A stretch of DNA of 20,080 nt from the NCBI GenBank assembly GCA_007116995.1, contig SKHL01000208.1, positions 1 through 20,080 of the forward strand, read 5' to 3'. Below, piece by piece: positions 6,472 to 13,361 of the stretch (positions within the stretch are counted from its first letter, which is position 1; the number at the start of each line of letters is the position of its first letter). Both the position numbers and the translations under genes were made by a program. The notes below the pieces were generated by a model. The model had not been told where the DNA came from and ran no database searches. It saw only the letters and a program-made list of their open reading frames with translations. Source of the stretch: Limnochordia bacterium (GTDB lineage: Bacteria; Bacillota; Limnochordia; Darwinibacteriales; DTU012).

Positions 6472-8855
6472 TGAGCTCCCTCCCCTATTATCTGTTCAAT
6501 TCGTTGTTGATAATAATTTGCTAAGCGGTCTGCCTCTTCTTCCGAGTCACTCTCACATTGAATCGTAAAAACAGGATCATCGCCATCGGGAACCACTAGA
6601 GCCCATCCCTTCACTGAGCTTTGCTTTAAGCCATCAATAAAACTACTACTCTTAGGATCCGCTTGATTGATCAAATTCCGCATCACTCGACCCTTCTCCG
6701 ACCATGGACAAAACACATCCTTGTCTACGCGCTGCAGGGTGGTGGTATCCCAAATTCCGTGTAAGGTTTGTTTGGTGTCGTTGAGATAGGCCAATACTTC
6801 AGCAATACTAACTAAGGGTTCTATATAGGGAAAATGTTCCATCTTGTTTTCCGGCTCTGTCACAGTATTTCCTAATTCAGAAGCTATTTCCATCCAGGCA
6901 CGAGGATCTCTTTTTGTCCACTGTACTTTCACATTTTCCCCTGTGGCCCATTCGGCCACGGATTTCGAAACATGAACAGGTAGAGCAGCGTTCTTTTGTT
7001 GTCGCTGCTGGAGTGAGCGTAAAAATAACTCCCACCATTGATCCTCTGTCACTTTGCGATCCTGCTCATCTACTAGAGACCAGCGGTCGTTGTCTACGGC
7101 CACCTGAATGCAGTTGTGCTTACTTTCTCCATTACACCCTGCTTTCTTAAAAAACCCTTTCAGGAGCTGGTAGAGATCACTTCTCTGATTTCCTTGGGCT
7201 ACAACACGTACACCAATCCCCTGTAAGCGCTGTTGATAGATGCGAGCCACGCTAGCCAGATATTGATCGATTAAATTGGGAATAAATGATAATTCTCCTA
7301 AATCATCGCAGGTTGGCCGAGGAAAGTCATCTCGCCAAAAGAGATTTTCTATTCTCCTCTGATCACCCTTAGATATAAGGTAACCCGATTTATCCCAACA
7401 TTGGATATTCAGATGATTTTTTCGTTCTGAGACAGCTTGACAATGCAATGCACCGCTCGCGCTAAGATAGGCAATTCCAAAACGTGTTAAACTACCAGAT
7501 ACAGTGCCTCCATCTAGTACATTTACTCCAGCACTTAGCAGGCCAGCACTTAAAGCTCTTTTAGTAATACGGCCGACTTTTGTGTTGTCGCCTGTGACCA
7601 GCAGGGAATGTTCAGACCCAATAAATGCCCCATAAGCTAGACCCACTTTGGTAATCATTTCTGGCGTCAACAACCCCCGAATGTCACCGCGTATGCCTGT
7701 GGCCGTGAAAAGAGAAGGATCCTCTTGGTTACCCCACACCAGTGCCTGGTTTAACCTGGATCCACTCAAGATCTGTTTAGCCGGCCAGATTTTTACATTC
7801 GGAGCTATGATTGTTTTTAAGCCAACCCTGGTTTTCTCACCAATTACCGTACCTTCAAAGGCCTGAACCCTATCCTCCAGAATTACTTGGTTGGTCAAGA
7901 TCGTCCCACGTACTTGACAATCACTTCCTATCTGTACTCCCTGCCATAATGTACTTCGTTTCAGGCTAGATTCGGCCATTACCTGGCTGTTGTTGCCCAC
8001 AATGGTATAGGGACCAATATGAGCACCTGCCTCAATTTTACTCCCCCGGCCGATATAAACCGGACCTTCCAGTTGGGCTTCTGTGGATACTCTGGCTTCA
8101 TCTTCAATCCAGATACCTGGTTTGATCGGTGATGGTAGGCGAATCTTTACCTTACCATCGAGGCAGTCCTGTTGGGATTGCCGATATACATCGAGATTCC
8201 CTACGTCGGACCAATACCCATCAGCAACATATCCATACAGAGGGGCTTTCTGTGCTAGCATTTTAGGAAACAGATCTTGGCTAAAATCGTATTTCTGCTC
8301 GGCATCAAACAAGTCTAAAACCTCGGGCTCTAGTATGTATATTCCTGTATTGACAGTATCGCTAAATACCTGACTCCAGCTGGGTTTTTCAAGAAATTGC
8401 TTAATCTCGCCTGTATCATCTATAATCACAACTCCATAATCTAACGGATTGGAGACTTTGGTCAAGACAATAGTCGCCAAGGCCCCTTTGGACAGGTGAT
8501 ATTGCATGGCCTTGGTCAGATCGATATCCGTTAAGGAGTCTCCACTTACCACCACAAATGTCTGGGTGAGGAATTCTTGTGCATTTTTAACACTACCCGC
8601 CGTGCCTAATGGCTGCTCTTCCACAAAATACTCCATATGAACATCCCAATTACTACCATCACCGAAGTAATCCCTGATATTATCTGGCAGGTACCAAAGG
8701 GTGTTGGCAATTTCTGAGATCTGGTGCTGCTTTAATAAATTGAGGATATGCTCCATCATTGGACGATTTGCGACAGGCACCATTGGTTTGGGAATATTAC
8801 ACGTTAGAGGTCGCAAACGAGTGCCTTCGCCACCCGCCATAATTACGGCTTTCAT
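6468..8855 (-). CDS. Sugar-phosphate nucleotidyltransferase / left-handed beta-helix / degenerate phosphohexomutase fusion
   Basis: This 795-residue protein has three parts. Residues 1-235 are a nucleotidyltransferase: GGEGTRLRP at 8-16 binds NTP, GDSLTDID at 105-112 supplies the metal-binding aspartate, with FLEKP near 154-158 and a DVGN motif at 217-220. Residues about 248-355 are hexapeptide left-handed beta-helix repeats. Residues about 375-795 match alpha-D-phosphohexomutases in fold order, for example VLDGG at 446-450. In this last part the expected phosphoserine loop (TASHNP) reads SASGALHC at 465-472, the metal loop (DGDADR) reads VDNDRW at 587-592, and the C-terminal phosphate-binding region reads PDGDDPVFTI. 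Related fusions are annotated as mannose-1-phosphate guanylyltransferase/phosphomannomutase. The nucleotidyltransferase looks intact; base and sugar specificity are unknown. It overlaps both neighbours by 4 nt, implying translational coupling. Confidence 0.9.
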   Translation of the reverse strand: MKAVIMAGGEGTRLRPLTCNIPKPMVPVANRPMMEHILNLLKQHQISEIANTLWYLPDNIRDYFGDGSNWDVHMEYFVEEQPLGTAGSVKNAQEFLTQTFVVVSGDSLTDIDLTKAMQYHLSKGALATIVLTKVSNPLDYGVVIIDDTGEIKQFLEKPSWSQVFSDTVNTGIYILEPEVLDLFDAEQKYDFSQDLFPKMLAQKAPLYGYVADGYWSDVGNLDVYRQSQQDCLDGKVKIRLPSPIKPGIWIEDEARVSTEAQLEGPVYIGRGSKIEAGAHIGPYTIVGNNSQVMAESSLKRSTLWQGVQIGSDCQVRGTILTNQVILEDRVQAFEGTVIGEKTRVGLKTIIAPNVKIWPAKQILSGSRLNQALVWGNQEDPSLFTATGIRGDIRGLLTPEMITKVGLAYGAFIGSEHSLLVTGDNTKVGRITKRALSAGLLSAGVNVLDGGTVSGSLTRFGIAYLSASGALHCQAVSERKNHLNIQCWDKSGYLISKGDQRRIENLFWRDDFPRPTCDDLGELSFIPNLIDQYLASVARIYQQRLQGIGVRVVAQGNQRSDLYQLLKGFFKKAGCNGESKHNCIQVAVDNDRWSLVDEQDRKVTEDQWWELFLRSLQQRQQKNAALPVHVSKSVAEWATGENVKVQWTKRDPRAWMEIASELGNTVTEPENKMEHFPYIEPLVSIAEVLAYLNDTKQTLHGIWDTTTLQRVDKDVFCPWSEKGRVMRNLINQADPKSSSFIDGLKQSSVKGWALVVPDGDDPVFTIQCESDSEEEADRLANYYQQRIEQIIGEGAH

Positions 8856-10159
8856 TCGTTCTCCTCCTTCAATGACCCTTTTGTCTTGCTCGCTACTAGC
8901 CTGTCATAATCAGTGGTTTGCTGATATCGTCCATGGATTAAAACGTTCTTCATTCTACTCATCAAGTCTCTCGAATCCTTAGAGCTATTGTTAGCCATCA
9001 TCCGTTGATAGATTTCCAACGTTTGCTCCGCTATCTTTGACCACTTATATTTCGTGGCAACATCATGGGCAGCTTGTTTTTTTAGCTTATTTGCTAAATC
9101 AGTTGCTTGTAATAACGTAACTATGTTATCTGCTAAGGATTGGCTATTTCCAGCATAGCTCGTTAACCCATTCTTCCCGTGAATAATAATTTCTGCAAAC
9201 CCACCGATATCACTAACTACTAATGGGGTTCCAGCGGCCATAGCTTCCAGAGCTACAATACCAAAGGGTTCGTAAAGGCTAGGAAATACGGCGACATCCG
9301 CCACTCGGTAAAGACTGTTCCGAGTGATATCATCGATAAATCCAGTGAAGTGAATTCGATTCGCTACACCCAAATTCACCGCTCGTTGGTGTAATTCTTT
9401 TGCATTAGGCCCTTTTCCACCTATGACAAATTTTGTCTTTGGCATCCGCGCTAATACTTTTGGTACAGCATCAAGCAACACTTGTACCCCTTTCTCATGT
9501 ACCAAACGTCCGACAAAATAAACAATTTTCTCATCAGGATGTGCATGATTTCTACGGACAGCAGCTAGGTCTGGGTGGTGCTCAGCGAACATTTCCGTTT
9601 TAACACCATTTGGAATCATGTATAGTTTATCTTCCGGAACTTGAAAAATACGTTTTAACTCATTTACCATGTATTTACTGCAACAGATCACCGCATAGGC
9701 TTCATAGGTCAACCACCACTCTATGTCACTAATGTGCCGCTGTAAATCATTATGTAAACCATTGTTACGACCCCATTCTGTAGCATGGATCGTGGCGATC
9801 ATTGGTTGCCGACTGCTGTGTTTTAGGACCTTAGCTGCGTGTCCGACTAACCAATCATGGGCATGGATTACATCCCAATGCCAGCCTTCATTCCATAGTT
9901 GGTTGGCCTTCTCGATTATATGAAAATTTAAGTACAACACCGAATCTAAAAAATTCAATGGATGGGGGTGCTGCGAATTCACCCGATATACTTGAACCTC
10001 TTCTCGCACTTCATAACTCTTTACATCTGGATAATCACTTGACAATACCCGAATATCATAATCTTGTTCTGCGAGAGCTTCTGATAGATCTGCGACAGCT
10101 CGCGCTAATCCCCCGATGACTTTTGGAGGATACTCCCAAGATAGAACTAACACTTTCAT
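8852..10159 (-). CDS. GT4 glycosyltransferase, glycogen/glucan synthase-like
   Basis: This 435-residue GT-B enzyme is the first gene of the glycogen operon. The N-terminal domain opens with SWEYPPKVIGGLARAV (residues 7-22), the nucleotide-sugar and acceptor glycine-rich loop shared by GT4 and GT5 synthases, followed by HAHDWLVG at 99-106. The C-terminal domain has VGRLVHEKG at 216-224 and the retaining-GT pair E297 and E305 in YEPFGIVALEAM. It should transfer a sugar from an NDP donor to a growing alpha-glucan in the cytoplasm; donor specificity is not visible. The last 45 residues are polar and extend past the usual domain. The start is ATG 10159 with GGGGGTG 9 nt upstream. Context (branching enzyme and phosphorylase) supports a GlgA-equivalent or GlgM-like role rather than cell-envelope glycosylation, but this is inference. 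Confidence 0.9.
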   Translation of the reverse strand: MKVLVLSWEYPPKVIGGLARAVADLSEALAEQDYDIRVLSSDYPDVKSYEVREEVQVYRVNSQHPHPLNFLDSVLYLNFHIIEKANQLWNEGWHWDVIHAHDWLVGHAAKVLKHSSRQPMIATIHATEWGRNNGLHNDLQRHISDIEWWLTYEAYAVICCSKYMVNELKRIFQVPEDKLYMIPNGVKTEMFAEHHPDLAAVRRNHAHPDEKIVYFVGRLVHEKGVQVLLDAVPKVLARMPKTKFVIGGKGPNAKELHQRAVNLGVANRIHFTGFIDDITRNSLYRVADVAVFPSLYEPFGIVALEAMAAGTPLVVSDIGGFAEIIIHGKNGLTSYAGNSQSLADNIVTLLQATDLANKLKKQAAHDVATKYKWSKIAEQTLEIYQRMMANNSSKDSRDLMSRMKNVLIHGRYQQTTDYDRLVASKTKGSLKEENE

Positions 10160-10301
10160 CCATATTCACCCCCTATGTATCTACAAATACAAGCATTTCC
10201 CAATTCCTTTCTTTTTATTTAGGATTCCCAGGGAAAAAGACAGTGCACATCGAAAAAGGATGTACCGAGTAACGCAGTCAGAACTCCCATTTATGATATA
10301 T

Positions 10302-10335
10302 AGACTAGTCTCCAATTCAGGATATATGTTATACT
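10302..10335 (+). promoter_or_regulatory. Extended -10 promoter of the ytvI-like gene with adjacent palindrome
   Basis: TATACT at 10330-10335 is preceded by TGT at 10327-10329, forming an extended -10 element; no good -35 is seen at 17 bp. A perfect 10-bp palindrome, AGACTAGTCT, lies at 10302-10311 about where a -35 would be, and GATATAT occurs on both sides of it (10295 and 10321). The predicted transcript start is about 10342, leaving a short leader to the TTG start. The 217-bp divergent gap also holds the ribosome site of the glycogen operon (GGGGGTG at 10169-10175); I could not identify a convincing minus-strand promoter there. Confidence 0.45.
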
Positions 10336-10376
10336 ATATAAGGAGCAACTACGATTATTAGATAGGAGCGTTTTCC

Positions 10377-11435
10377 TTGATTCGAGCATTTATATCCAAA
10401 GTACCCAAAATCGTTTATTATATTCTCGGTATTGGCTTAACCGCATTCGTTTTTACGAGGGTAGTTTTTCCGTATACAGCACCCTTCGTGCTCGGAGCGG
10501 CTCTAGCATCTATTATTGACCCCTTAGTAGGAAATATACAGAAAAAGCTCAGATTACATCGCGGTATTGCCGTTTTCTTAGTTATAAGTCTGCTTTTTTC
10601 CATTATCGTTGTCAGCGGTGTTACTGCTTTGCTTCGGGCGGTTACAGAGCTCCAGGATCTTGCCTTTTCGGGTGCTGGAATTAATATGTTGGATTTTGAT
10701 CAATTTGAAAATTGGATTCAGTCCTTTCGAGCAGCCCAAGAGTATATCCCGGCAAATTTATTCGAGGTAATTGAGGATAGTATCGAAGATGTCAACCGAT
10801 TTATTACCGATACAACGAAAAACCTATTGAGTGTGGTGATTAACATCGTCAAGGACATCCCACGCATCTTGATCTATACTATCGTTACATTCCTAGCTAC
10901 ATTTTTCATGAGCAAGGATAAAGAAAAAATTGAATCAGGTCTACTAGCCTTGTTACCTAACGATTACCATAAACGGATCCGGCGTATTCGGGCGGGAATC
11001 CTCACTGGAGCCATGGGATATATTCGAGCCCAATTAATCATCGTCTCCATTACGGCCATTATTTCAGCTAGCAGCTTTCTTATGCTAGGAGTGCCCTATG
11101 TGTGGTTCTTGGCTGCCATGATTTTCATACTAGACTTTATTCCAGCTATCGGACCTTCATTAGTCTTTCTGCCTTGGGCCGGTTGGTCTTTTATCAGTGG
11201 AGACTTTAGATTAGCCCTAGGATTTCTGTTAACCTACGCACTGATCTTTACCACCCGTCAAATGCTTGAGCCAAAACTTATCGGTGACCGAATCGGAGTC
11301 CATCCCCTACTAGCCTTATTCTCCCTCTTTGTGGGAGTCCGTATTTTTGGTGTTGTCGGCTTTATAATTGGACCATTAGTGGTGATTACCACTAAGGCAA
11401 TCCTATATACAGCCGATGAGTTTCAAACGAAGTGA
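10377..11435 (+). CDS. ytvI: AI-2E family (PF01594) transporter, YtvI-like membrane protein
   Basis: A 352-residue polytopic membrane protein and the only plus-strand gene here. Two hydrophobic segments near residues 12-36 and 55-82 precede an amphipathic region, then further segments fall near 150-176, 212-237, 240-262, 270-290 and 303-342. The family motif DFIPAIGPSLVFLP near residues 257-270 and the segment QMLEPKLIGDRIGVHPL identify the PF01594 fold. Length and sequence resemble the spore-former YtvI group; some PF01594 members are autoinducer-2 exporters, others Na+/H+ antiporters. YtvI itself has no well-defined substrate, and the symbol reflects resemblance only. The start is TTG 10377, supported by ATAGGAG ending 8 nt upstream; no nearer ATG fits. 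It is monocistronic, and its stop codon overlaps a long hairpin. Confidence 0.85.
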   Translation: MIRAFISKVPKIVYYILGIGLTAFVFTRVVFPYTAPFVLGAALASIIDPLVGNIQKKLRLHRGIAVFLVISLLFSIIVVSGVTALLRAVTELQDLAFSGAGINMLDFDQFENWIQSFRAAQEYIPANLFEVIEDSIEDVNRFITDTTKNLLSVVINIVKDIPRILIYTIVTFLATFFMSKDKEKIESGLLALLPNDYHKRIRRIRAGILTGAMGYIRAQLIIVSITAIISASSFLMLGVPYVWFLAAMIFILDFIPAIGPSLVFLPWAGWSFISGDFRLALGFLLTYALIFTTRQMLEPKLIGDRIGVHPLLALFSLFVGVRIFGVVGFIIGPLVVITTKAILYTADEFQTK

Positions 11436-11510
11436 AGGGCCCTAGCATTTCTTTGCTCTAGTGCTTTTGCTTCGCAAAAGCAAGGAGCGGCAGAAATGCT
11501 AGGGCCCTTC
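11434..11510 (+). terminator. Long hairpin at the end of the ytvI-like gene, possible terminator
   Basis: Arms 11434-11452 and 11492-11510 are perfectly complementary over 19 bp, beginning inside the TGA stop codon. A nested 9-bp hairpin (11462-11470 with 11474-11482, loop TTC) and a GCTC/GAGC pairing between them make an almost continuous 77-nt stem. The following sequence CTTCTTGAAAG has only a weak T content, so this may be a processing or stability element backed by the terminator at 11596. Confidence 0.6.
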
Positions 11511-11540
11511 TTGAAAGATAAAAACAATTCTGATATAGTA

Positions 11541-11555
11541 AGAAAAACATATAGT
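11541..11555 (+). repeat. 15-bp direct repeat, copy 1 (left of tRNA-Val)
   Basis: AGAAAAACATATAGT is identical to 11862-11876 in the same orientation. Identity stops at both ends. The two copies are 321 bp apart and enclose the bidirectional terminator and the tRNA-Val gene with its promoter. Confidence 0.7.
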
Positions 11556-11595
11556 CCATCTTTAAGAGGTAAAAGCTTATACTTTCTGATAAGGT

Positions 11596-11651
11596 AAAAA
11601 AAGGTGTCGCTCTCTACGAAAACGTAGATTAGCGACACCTTTTATTTTTAT
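11596..11651. terminator. Bidirectional intrinsic terminator between ytvI-like gene and tRNA-Val
   Basis: The stem is AAGGTGTCGCT (11601-11611) with AGCGACACCTT (11631-11641), extended by CTACG/CGTAG (11614-11618 with 11623-11627) closing an AAAA loop. On plus it is followed by TTTTATTTTTAT. On minus the other arm is followed by a run of seven T. It can therefore end both the plus-strand ytvI transcript and the minus-strand tRNA transcript that converge here. Confidence 0.88.
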
Positions 11652-11652
11652 C

Positions 11653-11728
11653 TGGTGGGCGAAACAGGGCTCGAACCTGTGACCCCCTGCTTGTAAGGCA
11701 GGTGCTCTCCCAGCTGAGCTATTCGCCC
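11653..11728 (-). tRNA. tRNA-Val(TAC)
   Basis: A full 76-nt cloverleaf on the minus strand. The acceptor stem is GGGCGAA/TTCGCCC, the D-arm is GCTC-AGCTGGGA-GAGC, the anticodon stem CCTGC/GCAGG encloses loop CTTACAA with anticodon TAC, and the T-arm is ACAGG-TTCGAGC-CCTGT. The 3' CCA is encoded (11653-11655). Anticodon TAC reads GTA valine codons and, with U34 modification, other GTN codons. It is a single-gene unit with its own promoter upstream and the bidirectional terminator immediately downstream. Confidence 0.97.
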
Positions 11729-11739
11729 TAGACTCCTTA

Positions 11740-11768
11740 ATTATAGCAGAATACCAGTTAGACTACAA
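11740..11768 (-). promoter_or_regulatory. Sigma-A promoter of tRNA-Val
   Basis: On the minus strand a perfect TATAAT (11740-11745) is preceded by TGC, an extended -10. TTGTAG (11763-11768) stands as a weak -35 at 17-bp spacing. The predicted start is about 11733, only a few bases before the tRNA 5' end. The remaining DNA up to argH (about 11770-11920) shows no gene. Confidence 0.75.
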
Positions 11769-11861
11769 GCAAAACATTGTCCCTTTTTCCATTAACTGAT
11801 TCACATGTGATAATGTCTCATTAGAAGACAGGGGAAGGATTCGGAACCCCGTTCTCAATGT

Positions 11862-11876
11862 AGAAAAACATATAGT
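11862..11876 (+). repeat. 15-bp direct repeat, copy 2 (right of tRNA-Val)
   Basis: Exact copy of 11541-11555 in the same orientation, lying between the tRNA promoter and the argH terminator. Confidence 0.7.
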
Positions 11877-11923
11877 TTTCGTTCCGTAGTCTTCCGGCAA
11901 AAACGAAGCCAGTCAAAGGACAC

Positions 11924-11951
11924 AAAAGCTGTTAAGTTTTACCTTAACAGC
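11924..11951 (-). terminator. Intrinsic terminator of the argGH transcript
   Basis: The 9-bp stem GCTGTTAAG/CTTAACAGC (11928-11936 with 11943-11951) has a 6-nt loop and on the minus strand is followed by TTTTGTG. It starts 21 bases after the argH stop codon. Confidence 0.8.
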
Positions 11952-11972
11952 ATACCCAACAATTTCGAAGCT

Positions 11973-13349
11973 TTATGTGTTTAGTACTTCCTCAGCTAAT
12001 CGAACTTGCTCTCTTACCTGCTCGAACCCTGTCCCACCATAGCTTGTGCGGGCTTGGACTGTGGCAACCGGTTGGAGGACCTCATAGATATCTTCACTAA
12101 AGAGCGCACTAAATTGCTGATATGTATCTAAGCTGATCTCTAGGAGATACTTGTTCTGTTCGATGGCATAGAGGACTATCCGGCCAATCACTTCATGGGC
12201 GTCACGAAATGGCATTCCTTTTTTGCTAAGATAATCGGCGATATCGGTGGCGTTGGCGTAGTCCTCCTTGGTCGCTTTGGTCATGTTTTCACGTCGGACG
12301 ACCATGGTCTCTAACAAGGGAGCTAACAAGGCAAGCGTACCCTCTACCGTGGCAACGGTATCTAGCATACCCTCTTTATCCTCTTGCATATCCTTGTTGT
12401 AGGCTAAGGGTAGTCCCTTTAGCACAGTCAGTAGTCCCATCAGATTTCCATAGACTCTACCTGTCTTGGCCCGTAGCAATTCGGGAACATCAGGATTCTT
12501 CTTTTGTGGCATAATACTCGAGCCCGTACAAAAAGCATCATCAAGTTCGATAAACTGAAACTCTTGGCTCGACCAGATAATTAATTCCTCACTAAGCCGT
12601 GAGATATGCATCATTAGAATCGATGCGTTGGATAAAAACTCTAAAATAAAGTCACGATCACTGACAGCATCCATACTATTCGGGTATACTTGAGAGAATC
12701 CTAGTAGCTCTGCACTACGCTGGCGATCTATCGGAAAGGTCGTTCCCGCTAAAGCCCCGGCTCCTAAGGGTAGCAGATCCACCCGAGCTAGACTATCAGA
12801 CAACCGTTCTTTATCTCGTTGAAGCATCCAAAAATAGGCCATGAGATGATGGGCGAAAGAAATCGGTTGGGCCCGCTGGAGGTGAGTATATCCAGGCATG
12901 ATCGTTTCCACATTTTCCTTAGCTTGCCCTAGGATACTTGCTTGCACCGCTGCTACTAGCTGTATGATCTGAATTAGTTTCTCTTTCAAATACAAGTGCA
13001 TATCTGTGGCTACTTGATCATTTCGGCTCCGGCCCGTGTGGAGTTTCCCTCCCACGGGACCGACCTGGTCAATTAATTGCTTCTCGATGTTCATATGAAT
13101 ATCTTCATGAGCCACATCAAAGCTTAGCTGGTTTTGGGCGAGCTTCTCTTTTAAGACCAGCAATCCAGCTTTAATGCGCTCTCCATCTTCTGCGGAGATG
13201 ATTGCACACTCACTTAACATCTGCACATGAGCTAAGCTGCCTTCAATGTCTTGCGCGGCTAGTTGTTGATCAAAGGAGATGGATGCCGTAAATTCTTCCA
13301 CCAATTTGTTTGTTTCTTTGGTAAATCTTCCACCCCACAGTTTAGACAC
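11973..13349 (-). CDS. argH: Argininosuccinate lyase
   Basis: The 458-residue cytoplasmic enzyme splits argininosuccinate into arginine and fumarate, the last step of arginine synthesis. The superfamily signature GSSIMPQKKNPD is at about residues 276-287 and carries the catalytic serine of the flexible loop; HTGRSRND is at 104-111 and the TH of YTHLQRAQP at about 155-156. The N-terminus MSKLWGGRF is standard for the family and the length is normal. The start is GTG 13349, set by AGGAGGGG 6 nt upstream. That ribosome site overlaps the argG stop codon, so translation of the two genes is probably coupled. A terminator hairpin follows. Confidence 0.97.
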   Translation of the reverse strand: MSKLWGGRFTKETNKLVEEFTASISFDQQLAAQDIEGSLAHVQMLSECAIISAEDGERIKAGLLVLKEKLAQNQLSFDVAHEDIHMNIEKQLIDQVGPVGGKLHTGRSRNDQVATDMHLYLKEKLIQIIQLVAAVQASILGQAKENVETIMPGYTHLQRAQPISFAHHLMAYFWMLQRDKERLSDSLARVDLLPLGAGALAGTTFPIDRQRSAELLGFSQVYPNSMDAVSDRDFILEFLSNASILMMHISRLSEELIIWSSQEFQFIELDDAFCTGSSIMPQKKNPDVPELLRAKTGRVYGNLMGLLTVLKGLPLAYNKDMQEDKEGMLDTVATVEGTLALLAPLLETMVVRRENMTKATKEDYANATDIADYLSKKGMPFRDAHEVIGRIVLYAIEQNKYLLEISLDTYQQFSALFSEDIYEVLQPVATVQARTSYGGTGFEQVREQVRLAEEVLNT

Positions 13350-13361
13350 TAGCTACCCCTC

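Noticed and set aside
11423..11638. Minus-strand open frame of 71 codons covering the hairpins after ytvI.
   Set aside because: It is translated from the long hairpin and the bidirectional terminator, has no ribosome site, and its sequence reflects the inverted repeat rather than a protein.
11801..11810. Palindrome TCACATGTGA between tRNA-Val and argH.
   Set aside because: A single 10-bp palindrome far upstream of the tRNA promoter with no repeated or known operator context; too short to call a site.
11653..11876. tRNA-Val as an integration (attachment) site with the 15-bp repeats as att sequences.
   Set aside because: The repeat does not include any part of the tRNA gene and there is no integrase or foreign gene between the copies, only the tRNA unit itself.
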